DNA of 64,000 nt from NCBI GenBank assembly GCA_025359105.1, contig JANYHK010000022.1, positions 39,483 through 103,482 of the forward strand. Direction: 5' to 3'. Positions 31,416 to 39,909 of the stretch are shown piece after piece. This DNA comes from Myxococcales bacterium (GTDB lineage Bacteria > Myxococcota_A > Polyangia > Polyangiales > Polyangiaceae). Under the pieces are notes generated by a model. That model worked only from the letters and a program-made list of their open reading frames with translations. It ran no database searches and had not been told where the DNA came from. The position numbers and the translations under genes are program-made. Positions within the stretch are counted from its first letter, which is position 1. The number at the start of each line of letters is the position of its first letter.

Positions 31416-32758
31416 ACGGCGAGCGGCAGCGAGTCCCGGACCTCGTTCGCCGGAGGCAGTGAGATCGTCACCGTCGTCCCACGACCGACCTCGCTCTCGA
31501 TCCGCATCGTTCCGCCGAAGCGGCGCACCAGATCGTGGCACACCGTCAGCCCGAGCCCGGTGCCGACGCCGATCGGCTTCGTCGTGAAGAACGGCTCGGT
31601 CACGCGCCCGAGCAGCTCCGCCGGAATGCCGCGCCCGGTGTCCTTCACCGAGAGCACGGCGTGGCCGTCGTCGTCCGCGCCGAGGCGGACCACGATCGCG
31701 TTCTCCTTCTCCGCTCCGTCGGGGATCGCCTGCGCGGCGTTCACCAGGAGGTTCACCAGGATCTGCCCGAGTCGGGTCTCGCTGGCGATCACCTCGGGGC
31801 ATGGCCCGAGCTCGGTGCGGAGCTTGGCGCGGTTACGCACTTCACCGGCGACCATTCGCACGCTCGCCGCAACGACGCCGCGCAGGTCGACGCGCGAGAG
31901 CTTCTCGTCGTCGCCGCGTGCGAACGTCTTCAAGTCCTGCACGATGATTTTCACGCGTGCGGCGCCGTCGATCGCGTCGCGCAGCGCCTCCTTGTGGTCG
32001 GAGCTCGTGGCCTCGCCGTCGAGGTAGTCGAGGTTGGCGAGCACGTACGACAGCGGGTTGTTGATCTCGTGCGCGAGGCTCGCCGACAGCTGCCCGAGCG
32101 ACGCGAGTCGATCGGCGCGCAGCATCTGAGCCTCGCGCTCCGCCTCGGCCTTCCGGTGCTCGGCAAGGGCGAGCTCCTCCTGCGCTGTCTCGCGGAGCCA
32201 CTCCTGCGCGACGGCCATCAGAAAGAGGAGGCTGCCGAAGAGGACCGAGACGAGGACGTTGCTCGACGCCGCCAGGGCAGGCGGCATGCGGTCAGGCAGG
32301 GCGACGCCGGCGGCGTGAAGGCCGATGTACACGAGCAGCTCCCCCGCGCACGCGGCCATCCAGGTGAGCCCGGTTCGGCGGCCGGCGATGGCCATCGCGA
32401 TGAACGGGATCGCCGAGAGGCTCACGAGCGGTGGCGACGCGAGGCCGCCGCGCAGGAAGACGCCCCAGCTCGTGGCGACGAACCACGAGAGCGCGATGAG
32501 GTTTCCCCCGAACGGCAGAGACCGGCTGCGCAAGAGCGCCGCGGGGGCGAGGGAGCTGGCCACCCCGGCCGCGAGGGGCGCGACGACGTGCACGAAGGGG
32601 ATGCCGAACAGGAAATAGTGGGTCGCCGCGAGCGTCGTGCCCCCGACTCCGCCGAGCAGGCCAAACGCCGCGACGAGGCGCGCACGGCGACGGACGTCAG
32701 GGGAGTCGCCGGAGAACTCCCGGGTGACGGCCCCATCGAACGGGAGAATGTGCAGCAT
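31394..32758 (-). CDS. Membrane histidine kinase
   Basis: A 454-residue sensor kinase with about six hydrophobic helices (residues ~25-190), a short coiled coil and a cytoplasmic kinase core. The H-box SLGQLSASLAHEINNPLSYV is the type with Asn-Asn-Pro after the phospho-His, followed by the N-box LGQILVNLLVNAAQAI, G1 VKDTGRGIP and G2 GTGLGLTVCHDLV. No response regulator lies beside it, so its partner is elsewhere. ATG 32758 is chosen because AAGGTGAG precedes it; an upstream in-frame start at 32845 would add 29 non-conserved residues. The integral-membrane sensor suggests it detects a membrane or hydrophobic signal. Confidence 0.88.
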   Translation of the reverse strand: MLHILPFDGAVTREFSGDSPDVRRRARLVAAFGLLGGVGGTTLAATHYFLFGIPFVHVVAPLAAGVASSLAPAALLRSRSLPFGGNLIALSWFVATSWGVFLRGGLASPPLVSLSAIPFIAMAIAGRRTGLTWMAACAGELLVYIGLHAAGVALPDRMPPALAASSNVLVSVLFGSLLFLMAVAQEWLRETAQEELALAEHRKAEAEREAQMLRADRLASLGQLSASLAHEINNPLSYVLANLDYLDGEATSSDHKEALRDAIDGAARVKIIVQDLKTFARGDDEKLSRVDLRGVVAASVRMVAGEVRNRAKLRTELGPCPEVIASETRLGQILVNLLVNAAQAIPDGAEKENAIVVRLGADDDGHAVLSVKDTGRGIPAELLGRVTEPFFTTKPIGVGTGLGLTVCHDLVRRFGGTMRIESEVGRGTTVTISLPPANEVRDSLPLAVHANAST

Positions 32759-32872
32759 CTCACCTTGATGCGAAGCAACTCCCGCGCCTCCACTACGGCC
32801 CGAGAAACGGCGGCGGAAGTGGACGCCGCGCGTCGCGACCGTCATCGCGCTGACGGCGGTGCGACCGGCGTG

Positions 32873-33262
32873 TCAGCTCTGCTGACGCAGCGGAACCAGC
32901 GCGCGCAGGCGCTCGTCTCTCAGGAACAGCCCCACCCACACGAGGACGCCGAGGACGATCGGCGCCACGAAGGGCTCACCTATGCGCACGTGCGTCGCGA
33001 CGGCGCCGCCCAGGTAGCCGGTGAGCAAGATCGCGCCGAGCACCGCCGTCCGCGGCACGATGTACGCGATGACGCAGGCGAGCTCGAGGATGCCGATGCC
33101 GGTGAGGGAGCCCTCGGTGTACCCGAGCTTGCCGGTGAACTGCTCGACGATCTGCGGCGCGTGCGACAGCTTCATGGCGGCGCTCATGACCAAGGCGAGG
33201 ACAGGCAGCGCGCTCGCGACCCGACCGCCCCAGAGGGCGGCTTTTCCCGTGCTTCCACTCAT
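32873..33262 (-). CDS. DoxX-like membrane protein
   Basis: A 129-residue protein with four predicted transmembrane helices and the DoxX-family look: GRVASALPVLALVMSAAMKL, a gap with APQIVEQFTGKLGYTEGSL, GIGILELACVIAYIVPRTAVLGAILLTGYLGGAVATHVR and a final LGVLVWVGLFLRDERLRAL. DoxX proteins are inner-membrane proteins linked to quinone or redox reactions. ATG 33262 is preferred over the in-frame 33313 start because the hydrophobic domain follows directly. It stands alone between a kinase gene and the divergent trmY gene. Confidence 0.82.
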   Translation of the reverse strand: MSGSTGKAALWGGRVASALPVLALVMSAAMKLSHAPQIVEQFTGKLGYTEGSLTGIGILELACVIAYIVPRTAVLGAILLTGYLGGAVATHVRIGEPFVAPIVLGVLVWVGLFLRDERLRALVPLRQQS

Positions 33263-33345
33263 CTTGTCTAGGATGCAGGCACTTGTCGGAGCGTTGCGCG
33301 TGCGAGCGCACACTTCTCAGCTCACTTCTGGTGTACTGGCGCCGC

Positions 33346-33957
33346 GTGCGAAGCTTCGTCATCATCGGGCAGAGCGCGGTCGCGTCCGACGACTTCTTGC
33401 TCCACGACTTCGCCGGTACGAGCGGTCGCCTCGACGTCCTCGCGCGGTGCGTGCGGGCAGCCCTGCTCTTTTCGCACGGCGTCCGGCGCGACGCGTGCGT
33501 CTATCTGGTGCTGCTCGGCGGCCCGCGCGCCCCCAGGGTGGTGCGCTTCCAGGGAGCGGTCGCCAAGTTCGTTCGCCCGGACGAGCGCAACCTCTCGGTG
33601 CAGCTGAAGAAGGTGCTCGCCTACGGCGACGACGCGGAAATCACCGGCTTCGTGGAGGTCCGCGCCGGCATCTCCGTCGCGAAAGGCTCGATCGACGCCG
33701 TGCTCGCCGACCTGGCCGGCGCCACGCCGTTCGTCCTGGAGGAGGGCGCGCCCGACGTCCGCGAGGTGCCCGCCGCCGAGCTCGCGAACGCCGCGTTCTT
33801 CATGGGCGATCACCACGGCTGGGACGCCGCGTGCCGCAAGCGCCTCGCCGAGATCGGTGCCCGCCCTATCGGCGTGGGGCCTGTGAGCCTGCACACGGAG
33901 GACGTCGTCACCCTCGTGTCGAACGAGCTCGATCGCCGCGAGCCGCCCCCCGCCTGA
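33346..33957 (+). CDS. trmY: TrmY-like tRNA (pseudouridine54-N1)-methyltransferase
   Basis: A 203-residue SPOUT-class methyltransferase matching TrmY, which in archaea converts pseudouridine 54 of the tRNA T-loop to N1-methylpseudouridine using S-adenosylmethionine. Signatures along the length are RSFVIIGQSAV, the DFLLHDFAGTSGRLDVLARCVRAAL helix, SHGVRRDACVYLVLLG, VRPDERNLSVQLKKVL, a knot region FFMGDHHGWD and IGVGPVSLHTEDVVTLVSNELDR. The start is a GTG at 33346, aligning with the usual M-R-x-F-V opening; a GTG at 33331 is an alternative. No Shine-Dalgarno sequence is seen. The family is mainly archaeal, so presence in a myxobacterium suggests transfer or a divergent bacterial branch. Confidence 0.88.
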   Translation: MRSFVIIGQSAVASDDFLLHDFAGTSGRLDVLARCVRAALLFSHGVRRDACVYLVLLGGPRAPRVVRFQGAVAKFVRPDERNLSVQLKKVLAYGDDAEITGFVEVRAGISVAKGSIDAVLADLAGATPFVLEEGAPDVREVPAAELANAAFFMGDHHGWDAACRKRLAEIGARPIGVGPVSLHTEDVVTLVSNELDRREPPPA

Positions 33958-33991
33958 GGCTGGCCTCGCCGACGAGCTGAAAGCGCGAGAA

Positions 33992-34004
33992 GAATCCGGT
34001 ATTC
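33992..34004 (+). promoter_or_regulatory. Imperfect palindrome GAATCCGGTATTC before the dehydrogenase gene
   Basis: A 13-base element nearly matching the perfect palindrome at 3321-3334, with the same TATTCT overlap and similar distance to the start codon. Confidence 0.4.
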
Positions 34005-34005
34005 T
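34000..34005 (+). promoter_or_regulatory. Candidate leaderless -10 (TATTCT)
   Basis: TATTCT, again within GGTATTCTC, ends 9 nt before the ATG at 34015, with no ribosome binding site. Confidence 0.5.
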
Positions 34006-34014
34006 CCCGCATCC

Positions 34015-36471
34015 ATGACAGAGCCGGTTGTTCCGAAGCGTGCGCGGGTCGTCGTCATCGGGGGCGGCGTCATCGGCTGCTCCGTCGCGTACCACCTGGC
34101 CCACGCAGGCTGGAAGGACGTCGTGCTCCTCGAGCGCGACAAGCTCACGTCGGGCACCACCTGGCACGCGGCCGGGCTCATGGTGACGTTCGGCTCGACG
34201 AGCGAGACGTCGACCGAGATGCGCAAATACACGCGCGACCTGTACGCGCGCCTCGAGGAAGAGACCGGCCAGTCGACGGGCTTCAAGGCGTGCGGCTTCA
34301 TCGAGGTCGCCTCCGACCCCGACCGCCTCGAGGAGTACCGGCGCGTGTCGGCGTTCAACCGCTATTGCGGCGTCGACGTGCACGAGATCTCGCCGAAGGA
34401 GGTGAAGGATCTCTTCCCCCTCGCGAAGACGGACGATCTGCTCGCCGGCTTCTACGTGAAGGAAGACGGGAAGGCGAACCCGGTCGATCTGACGATGGCG
34501 CTCGCGAAGGGCGCGCGCATGCAAGGCGCGACGTTGCTCGAGAACGTGCCCGCGCTCGGCGTCCTCACCAAACGCGGCGCCGTCACCGGTGTGCAGACGC
34601 CCTACGGCGACATCGAGTGCGAGTTCGTCGTCAACTGCGCCGGCATGTGGGCGCGGCAGCTCGGCGCGAAGAACGGCATCGTCATCCCCAACCAGTCCGC
34701 CGAGCACTACTACCTCATCACCGACAAGGTGCCCGGGGTCGAGGCGTCGTTCCCCGTCCTCGAAGATCCCGGCTCGTACGGATACATCCGCGAAGAGGTC
34801 GGCGGGCTCATGATCGGCCTGTTCGAGCCGGTGTGCGCGCCGTGGAAGGTCGACGGCGTGCCCGAAGATTTCTCGTTCGGCGAGATCACGCCGGACTGGG
34901 ACCGCATGGGGCCGTACGTCGAGAAGGCGATGAGCCGCGTGCCTATCTCCCTCGAGGTGGGCGTGCGCAAGTTCTTCTGCGGGCCGGAGAGCTTCACGCC
35001 GGATCTCCAGCCGATCGTCGGCGAGGCGCCTGAGGTCAAGAACTACTTCGTCGCCGCCGGCCTCAACTCGATCGGCATCTTGACGGGCGGCGGCCTCGGC
35101 CGCGTGCTGGCGCACTGGATCATGAACGGCCGCCCCGACGTCGACGTCACCGGGATGAACATCGACCGTCTCCACGCCTACCAGTCCAACCCGGAATACC
35201 GGCGCACGCGGACCGTCGAGTCGCTGGGCATGGTCTACCAGTGCCACTACCCGACGCGCTCGATGGAGACGGCGCGCGGCGCGAAGAAATCGGCGGTGCA
35301 CGACAAGCTCGCCGCAAGGGGAGCGTACTTCAAGGACGTCAGCGGCTGGGAGGGGCCGGACTGGTACGCGCCTACGGGCGTGGAGCCCAAGGTCGAGCGC
35401 CTGTCGTGGGGGCGTCAGAACTGGTTCCCCTACTGGAAGGCCGAGCACGAGGCGGCGCGGGCAGGCGTCATCCTCATGGACATGTCGTTCATGGCGAAGT
35501 TCCTGGTGCAGGGGCGCGACGCCGGGCGGATCTTGAACCACATCTCGGCGAACAACGTCGATGGCCCCGCCGGGACGATCACGTACACGCAGTGGCTGAA
35601 CGATCTCGGCAAGCTCGAGGCCGACCTCACCGTCACCAAGCTGGGTGACGAGCGCTACTGGGTCGTCGCCTCCGATACGGCGCATCGCCACGCCGAGGCG
35701 TGGATGAAGCGCCACATCGGCGACGCGCATGCGTTCGTGACCGACGTGACGAGCGGCTACACGCAGCTCAACGTGCAGGGCCCGCGCTCGCGCGAGCTGA
35801 TGCAGAGCATCACCACTTCGGACCTGTCGAACGAGGCGTTCCCGTTCCGCACGGCGCGCGAAATCGACATCGGCTTCGCGCGCGTCTTGTGCGTGCGCAT
35901 CACCTACCTCGGCGAGCTCGGCTACGAGCTGTACATCCCCGCCGAGCAGGCCGCGCACGTCTACGACCGCATCGCGCTCGCCGGCGAGGCGGTGGGCCTG
36001 CGCCACGCCGGACTCAAGGCGCTCGCGAGCCTCCGCATGGAGAAGGGCTACCGCGACTATGGGCACGACATCGACAACACCGACTCGGTGCTCGAGGCGG
36101 GGCTTGGCTTCGCGGTCGACCTCAAGAAGCCCGGCGGCTTCGTCGGCAAGGAGGCGGTGCTGGCGAAGAAGGCGGAGGGACCGCTGAAGCGCCGCATCGT
36201 TCAGATCCTCGTCAAGGATCCGAAGCCGATGATGTTCCACGCCGAGATCGTGCGGTGCGACGGCAAGCCGGTGGGCTACGTGCGCGCCGCGTCGTACGGA
36301 TTCACCATGGGCGGCGCCGTCGGCCTGGCGATGATCGAAGCGGGCGAGCCCATGGACGCGGCGTACCTCGAGAAAGGCACCTGGGAGGTCGAGATCGCGA
36401 ACGCGCGCTACCCGGCCATCGCGTCGCTCAAACCCCTGTACGATCCCGAGAACAAGAAGATCAAGGCCTAG
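34015..36471 (+). CDS. FAD-dependent dimethylglycine/sarcosine dehydrogenase-like enzyme with GcvT domain
   Basis: An 818-residue fusion flavoenzyme. The N-terminal DAO-type FAD domain (~10-380) starts with VVVIGGGVIGCSVAYHLA and contains LTSGTTWHAAGLM, the segment after which FAD is often covalently attached in this family. A linker domain (~380-440) is followed by the tetrahydrofolate-binding GcvT fold (~440-710) and its C-terminal barrel (~715-815; VRCDGKPVGYVRAASYG). Late motifs RMEKGYRDYGHDIDNTDSVLEAGLGFAVDL are typical. Such enzymes demethylate N-methylated glycines, transferring the methyl carbon to tetrahydrofolate. The exact substrate (dimethylglycine, sarcosine or another methylamine) is not decidable by eye. 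The gene stands alone. Confidence 0.9.
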   Translation: MTEPVVPKRARVVVIGGGVIGCSVAYHLAHAGWKDVVLLERDKLTSGTTWHAAGLMVTFGSTSETSTEMRKYTRDLYARLEEETGQSTGFKACGFIEVASDPDRLEEYRRVSAFNRYCGVDVHEISPKEVKDLFPLAKTDDLLAGFYVKEDGKANPVDLTMALAKGARMQGATLLENVPALGVLTKRGAVTGVQTPYGDIECEFVVNCAGMWARQLGAKNGIVIPNQSAEHYYLITDKVPGVEASFPVLEDPGSYGYIREEVGGLMIGLFEPVCAPWKVDGVPEDFSFGEITPDWDRMGPYVEKAMSRVPISLEVGVRKFFCGPESFTPDLQPIVGEAPEVKNYFVAAGLNSIGILTGGGLGRVLAHWIMNGRPDVDVTGMNIDRLHAYQSNPEYRRTRTVESLGMVYQCHYPTRSMETARGAKKSAVHDKLAARGAYFKDVSGWEGPDWYAPTGVEPKVERLSWGRQNWFPYWKAEHEAARAGVILMDMSFMAKFLVQGRDAGRILNHISANNVDGPAGTITYTQWLNDLGKLEADLTVTKLGDERYWVVASDTAHRHAEAWMKRHIGDAHAFVTDVTSGYTQLNVQGPRSRELMQSITTSDLSNEAFPFRTAREIDIGFARVLCVRITYLGELGYELYIPAEQAAHVYDRIALAGEAVGLRHAGLKALASLRMEKGYRDYGHDIDNTDSVLEAGLGFAVDLKKPGGFVGKEAVLAKKAEGPLKRRIVQILVKDPKPMMFHAEIVRCDGKPVGYVRAASYGFTMGGAVGLAMIEAGEPMDAAYLEKGTWEVEIANARYPAIASLKPLYDPENKKIKA

Positions 36472-36607
36472 CGTGCGGCGCTGGCAAGTGTGCGAAAAGA
36501 CTTCGGGCCTGCCCTGAGATCCGGGCTCCCTGGCGTTTCCATGGGGAGCTTGTGGGCGCGCCGACGTAGTCCGAGGTGTGGGTGTTGCGGGTATCGACGA
36601 TCTCGCC

Positions 36608-37156
36608 ATGACGCCGCCTCCGGCGTGGGCTCCCCGGACGCTCGTCGAGTACCTCGCGCCCGAGCCGTGGCGGTACGCGTACCCGCCGAGCGTGGTCGTG
36701 ATCCGGGAGGCGATGCGCGAGCAGGACAGCCTGGTGGCGCTCGTCCATCGCCAGATCGATCACGTCGCGACGCTGCCGGGTGGGCGCATCCTGCGACGCA
36801 CCGAGCTGCCGGTCGACGGGCTGCCCGCGCTGGAGCTCGTGTACGAGTGGAAGGGCACGACGACGCGCATCCAGCAGGTGACCACGCTGGTCGAGAGCTT
36901 CGTCGACGCCGGTCGCTTCGTGACGAGCATCACCACCGTGTGCGCGGCGACGGACGCGGCGGTGCTCGCGCCGCTCTTCTTCGAGATGCTCGCGTCCGTT
37001 CGCATCGGGACGCGATCCATCTCCGCCATCGTCCCCGCGCCCGACTCCGAGCCGACGCTACCCGCGCGTGACCTGACGCCGTTCTCCGGGGACTACGCGC
37101 CGCCGTTCGTGGACATGCCGATGCCCGAGAAAGCCCCGCGTCGCCGCGAAGGCTGA
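36608..37156 (+). CDS. DcrB/DUF1795-like protein
   Basis: A 182-residue soluble protein whose core resembles DcrB/DUF1795 proteins: YAYPPSVVVIREAMREQDSL, a central LRRTELPVDGLPALELVYEWKG and a late FEMLASVRIGT. This fold is found in small envelope or type VI-associated chaperone-like proteins. No signal peptide is present. The start is ATG 36608, just before the conserved part; a GTG at 36578 would add ten residues. It is followed 19 bp later by a convergent phosphatase gene. The assignment rests on overall pattern, so confidence is limited. Confidence 0.6.
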   Translation: MTPPPAWAPRTLVEYLAPEPWRYAYPPSVVVIREAMREQDSLVALVHRQIDHVATLPGGRILRRTELPVDGLPALELVYEWKGTTTRIQQVTTLVESFVDAGRFVTSITTVCAATDAAVLAPLFFEMLASVRIGTRSISAIVPAPDSEPTLPARDLTPFSGDYAPPFVDMPMPEKAPRRREG

Positions 37157-37175
37157 ACAAGGCGAGGGAGCCGCC

Positions 37176-37601
37176 TCAGCGCGCGCGCCGCGCGTGCGCA
37201 TCGAGGAGCATGCGGTAGACGCGCCCGTTCGGGCGGTAGCGCCCGCCGGAGAACTCTGCCTCGTCGCCGTTCCAGGCGCGCGCGATCGCCCCGGCCACTG
37301 CGGCCGAGCGCGAGACGCCGGCGTCGCAGTGCACGAGGATGCGCTCGATCTTGGCGCGGTGACCGTCGACGAAGTCCCAGATCGACGTCGCCTGGCTCGC
37401 CGAGAAGAGCACCTCCTCGGGGTAGTGGACCGACGGCGCCTCGACGTCGACGAACGAGAGCCGCAGCACGCCACGGCACGACGTGTTGGTTCGCAGCGAC
37501 GCGACGTCGTCCACGTGGCTCGTGATCGAGATGATGACGTGCGGCGCATCATGCGGCCGCACCGAAGCGATCGCGCTTCGGCTGTACACGAAGAGCTCCA
37601 C
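37176..37601 (-). CDS. Dual-specificity/tyrosine-type protein phosphatase
   Basis: A 141-residue small phosphatase. The signature loop HCDAGVSRSAA contains the CX5R motif (Cys nucleophile and Arg) with His before it and Ser after it, as in tyrosine and dual-specificity phosphatases. Upstream come VIISITSHVDDVASL and LRLSFVDVEAPS; a candidate general-acid Asp is in one of these loops. The start is a GTG at 37601, with a strong purine-rich GGAGGAGGGGGG upstream. The target may be a phosphoprotein or nucleic-acid end. It lies divergent from the enoyl-CoA hydratase gene. Confidence 0.82.
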   Translation of the reverse strand: MELFVYSRSAIASVRPHDAPHVIISITSHVDDVASLRTNTSCRGVLRLSFVDVEAPSVHYPEEVLFSASQATSIWDFVDGHRAKIERILVHCDAGVSRSAAVAGAIARAWNGDEAEFSGGRYRPNGRVYRMLLDAHARRAR

Positions 37602-37708
37602 CTTGAATCCCCCCTCCTCCTAGGATAGCGCGAATCGGCCGGGCACCTTCGCCGAAGGGCTCTGGCCACGGATTGACGCCCGCGCGCGGCAAACGCAGGC
37701 TCTGCGCC

Positions 37709-38494
37709 ATGAGCGAACGAATCACCCGTGAACGCGACGGTCACGTGCTCCTCATCGGCGTGAACCGCGCGGACAAACGCAACGCGTTCGACGTCGCGGC
37801 CCTCACCGGCCTCGCCGCGGCGTACGAGGAGCTAGGTGACGATCCGGAGCTCCGCGTCGGGGTCGTCTTCGGCCACGGCGATCACTTCTCGGCGGGCCTC
37901 GACCTCGCGGAGGTCGGTCCGCACGTGGCGGCGCACGGACCGCAGGCGCTCGGCGGCGGCAAGAAGTACGACCCGTTCGGCATCTGGGGGCCGCCCGTGC
38001 CGAAGCCCATCGTCATGGCGGTGAGCGGGATCGCCTTCACGCTGAGCATCGAGCTCGCGCTCGCGAGCGATATCGTGGTCGCCGCCGAGGGGGTCCGCTT
38101 TCGTCAGCTCGAGATCGGCCGCGGCATCGTGCCGTTCGGCGGCGCCACGCTGCGCGCGCCGGCGCAGCTCGGGTGGGGCAACGCGATGCGCTTTCTCCTC
38201 ACCGCGGAGGAGTTCGGGGCTGCCGAGGCCCTGCGCATCGGGCTCGTCCAGGAGGTCGTGCCGGCAGGCAAGCACGTCGAGCGGGCACGCGCGATCGCGC
38301 AGCTGATCGCAAGGCAGGCGCCGCTCGGCGTTCAGGCCACGCTGGCCAATGCGCGCGTCGCGGTGAAGAGCGGGCTCGCGGCCGGCACCGAGCACCTCAA
38401 AGGGCTCTTGCCCGGGATCATGGCGAGCGAGGACGCGGCCGAGGGCGTGAAGAGCTTCGTCGAGCGGCGAGAGGCACGCTTCTCGGGCCGTTAG
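37709..38494 (+). CDS. Enoyl-CoA hydratase/isomerase-family protein
   Basis: A 261-residue crotonase-fold protein predicted to hydrate or isomerise enoyl-CoA thioesters. Features include VNRADKRNAFDVAAL at the N-terminus, the oxyanion-hole region GHGDHFSAGLDLAEV, and a second motif KPIVMAVSGIAFTLSIELALASDIVVAAEGVRFRQLEIGRGIVPFGGA. The usual catalytic Glu region is altered to QLEIGRGIVPFGG, so activity on a particular substrate is uncertain. ATG 37709 is preferred over the in-frame 37673 start because family members begin with similar residues. A strong hairpin lies just past its stop. Confidence 0.88.
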   Translation: MSERITRERDGHVLLIGVNRADKRNAFDVAALTGLAAAYEELGDDPELRVGVVFGHGDHFSAGLDLAEVGPHVAAHGPQALGGGKKYDPFGIWGPPVPKPIVMAVSGIAFTLSIELALASDIVVAAEGVRFRQLEIGRGIVPFGGATLRAPAQLGWGNAMRFLLTAEEFGAAEALRIGLVQEVVPAGKHVERARAIAQLIARQAPLGVQATLANARVAVKSGLAAGTEHLKGLLPGIMASEDAAEGVKSFVERREARFSGR

Positions 38495-38522
38495 TAGCCC
38501 CACCAGAGTCGTATCCAAGTCT

Positions 38523-38556
38523 CCGAGCATGATTCTCGACCGAGAATCATGCTCGG
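38523..38556. terminator. Perfect 16-bp-stem hairpin between convergent genes
   Basis: CCGAGCATGATTCTCG, a 2-base loop, then its exact reverse complement. It sits between the enoyl-CoA hydratase stop at 38494 and the lipoprotein stop at 38561, so it fits a bidirectional terminator, although no T-run follows. Confidence 0.65.
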
Positions 38557-38560
38557 CGAT

Positions 38561-38941
38561 TTAGCCGCGCGCGGGCTGGGACTTCTTCCGAGTCTTGCCG
38601 GGCTTCTTCGCCTTCGCCGGCTTCGCGGCCTTCGGCGGCGGGGGCAGCGCGGCGCCCGAGACGATGTCGGCCTCGGCGGAGGAGCTCGTCTCCGGCTTGT
38701 CGCCAGGCGGCGGCGAGGCCGCCTTGTCGGCCATGGCGGTCTTCGGCTCCTCCGTCTTGGCGGCGGAGGGGGAGGAGCTCGGCGGCTCCGCCTTCGTGGC
38801 GCCGGCGCCGTCCGACGACGCGCCGCTCCATCCGGCCTCCGTGGGGTCCGGCGACTCGGCGTGTTTCGGGGCCCCGCCGCACGCGGCGACGAGCGTCAGG
38901 GCGGCTGCGAGGGCGAGCTGGGTGAGCAAGGGTCGGTGCAT
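38561..38941 (-). CDS. Small lipoprotein with Ala/Lys/Pro-rich tail (126 aa)
   Basis: A 126-residue lipoprotein with signal MHRPLLTQLALAAALTLVAAC and lipobox VAAC. The mature part is low complexity: Ser/Glu/Lys/Pro-rich with many acidic and basic runs, and a strongly basic C-terminus (PPPKAAKPAKAKKPGKTRKK). Such tails could bind DNA, peptidoglycan or acidic polymers, but no function is assigned. The ATG at 38941 has GAGGAGA 6 nt upstream. It is followed by the terminator-like hairpin; nothing else appears co-transcribed. Confidence 0.65.
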   Translation of the reverse strand: MHRPLLTQLALAAALTLVAACGGAPKHAESPDPTEAGWSGASSDGAGATKAEPPSSSPSAAKTEEPKTAMADKAASPPPGDKPETSSSAEADIVSGAALPPPPKAAKPAKAKKPGKTRKKSQPARG

Positions 38942-39175
38942 CGGCGTCTCCTCGGGGGAAACCAATGCAAGAACACTGACAACCGCCGGCGATCCGCCAT
39001 CATGGAACAATGGCATTCGGGCTGGATTTACCGGGCAGAGAGCGGCTCCTTTTGGTTCGCTCTCGCCCTCCAGCGTGGTGCTGCGCCGATCGCCGGGGGG
39101 GATCGATGGCACCAGGCTGCTGCCACCCGCCCTCAGCTCCGCGCGCGCCGCAGCGGGTCAGGCTGCCGCAGCGGG

Positions 39176-39829
39176 TCAGGCCGCCGCCGCCGCTTCCAGG
39201 CGCCGGCTGAAGTCGACGAGCGGCTCGGCGACGCGCGGAAGGAGTCGGGTGTCCGCCTCCTCGATCATCTTGCAGTTTCCGTAGAGCGACGCATCGGCGA
39301 GCGTGGGCGTGTCGCCGAAGAGGAACGGCCGCGCGGACAGCGTCCGCAGTGACGGCGCGAGCAGGTGGCGCGCTCGGGTGATCAGGTCCGCCTGGTCGCG
39401 CTGCCACGCGTCGACGCAGCCTGCGCCGAACTTGCGCTCCTTCACGAACGCGTAGAGCGCGCGGTCGCCGGGCGTGGGCCACGCGTCGCGCACCGCAGGC
39501 GACGCGATACGGAACAGCACGTCCTCGAGCGCGCCGTCGACGAAGTCGTGGTAGGCCCAGATCGGCCCGTCGAGCGGTGAGGGCACGAGCCGCGCGCCGC
39601 GGGCGGTGGCGACGAGACGCTCGCAGATCGCGCGCGACTCGGTGACGACCGTGCCGTCGTCGTCGACGAGGACCGGAACCTGGATGTACCCGCCGGTGAC
39701 GCGGGCGAGCTCGTTGCGATCGCTGTAGGCGACCTCGACCGTGTCGTAGGTCTGGCCCATGAGGTCGAGCACCATCTGAACTTTTCGCGCGTACGGGCTG
39801 TAGCGGAACCGATAGAGCTTCATACCCAT
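39176..39829 (-). CDS. Glutathione S-transferase-like protein
   Basis: A 217-residue GST-fold protein: N-terminal thioredoxin domain MKLYRFRYSPYARKVQMVLD with a Ser/Tyr pair at the usual active-site position, IQVPVLVDDDGTVVTESRAICERL with the cis-Pro and glutathione-binding ES, and a C-terminal all-helical domain with FLFGDTPTLADASLYG. It probably conjugates or reduces small electrophiles using glutathione. ATG 39829 is the longest start; ATG 39823 would begin at MKLYRF, and TAAACC lies 6 nt before it. It is divergent from the LysR gene and may be its target. Confidence 0.85.
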   Translation of the reverse strand: MGMKLYRFRYSPYARKVQMVLDLMGQTYDTVEVAYSDRNELARVTGGYIQVPVLVDDDGTVVTESRAICERLVATARGARLVPSPLDGPIWAYHDFVDGALEDVLFRIASPAVRDAWPTPGDRALYAFVKERKFGAGCVDAWQRDQADLITRARHLLAPSLRTLSARPFLFGDTPTLADASLYGNCKMIEEADTRLLPRVAEPLVDFSRRLEAAAAA

Positions 39830-39879
39830 GGTTTACGCCGCACTGCGCCCCATGACGAACTCGCAATCTTCATCCAGTC

Positions 39880-39896
39880 CATGAGTTTTCCTCATG
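39880..39896. promoter_or_regulatory. Inverted repeat CATGAG-N5-CTCATG, candidate LysR box
   Basis: A 6-5-6 dyad in the 80-bp gap between the divergent GST and LysR genes. It abuts the candidate -10 of the LysR gene, as expected for an autorepressing LysR site. Confidence 0.45.
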
Positions 39897-39902
39897 TACC
39901 TT
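39897..39902 (+). promoter_or_regulatory. Candidate leaderless -10 (TACCTT)
   Basis: TACCTT ends 7 nt before the ATG at 39910 and directly follows the dyad at 39880-39896. Confidence 0.45.
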
Positions 39903-39909
39903 TGAACCG

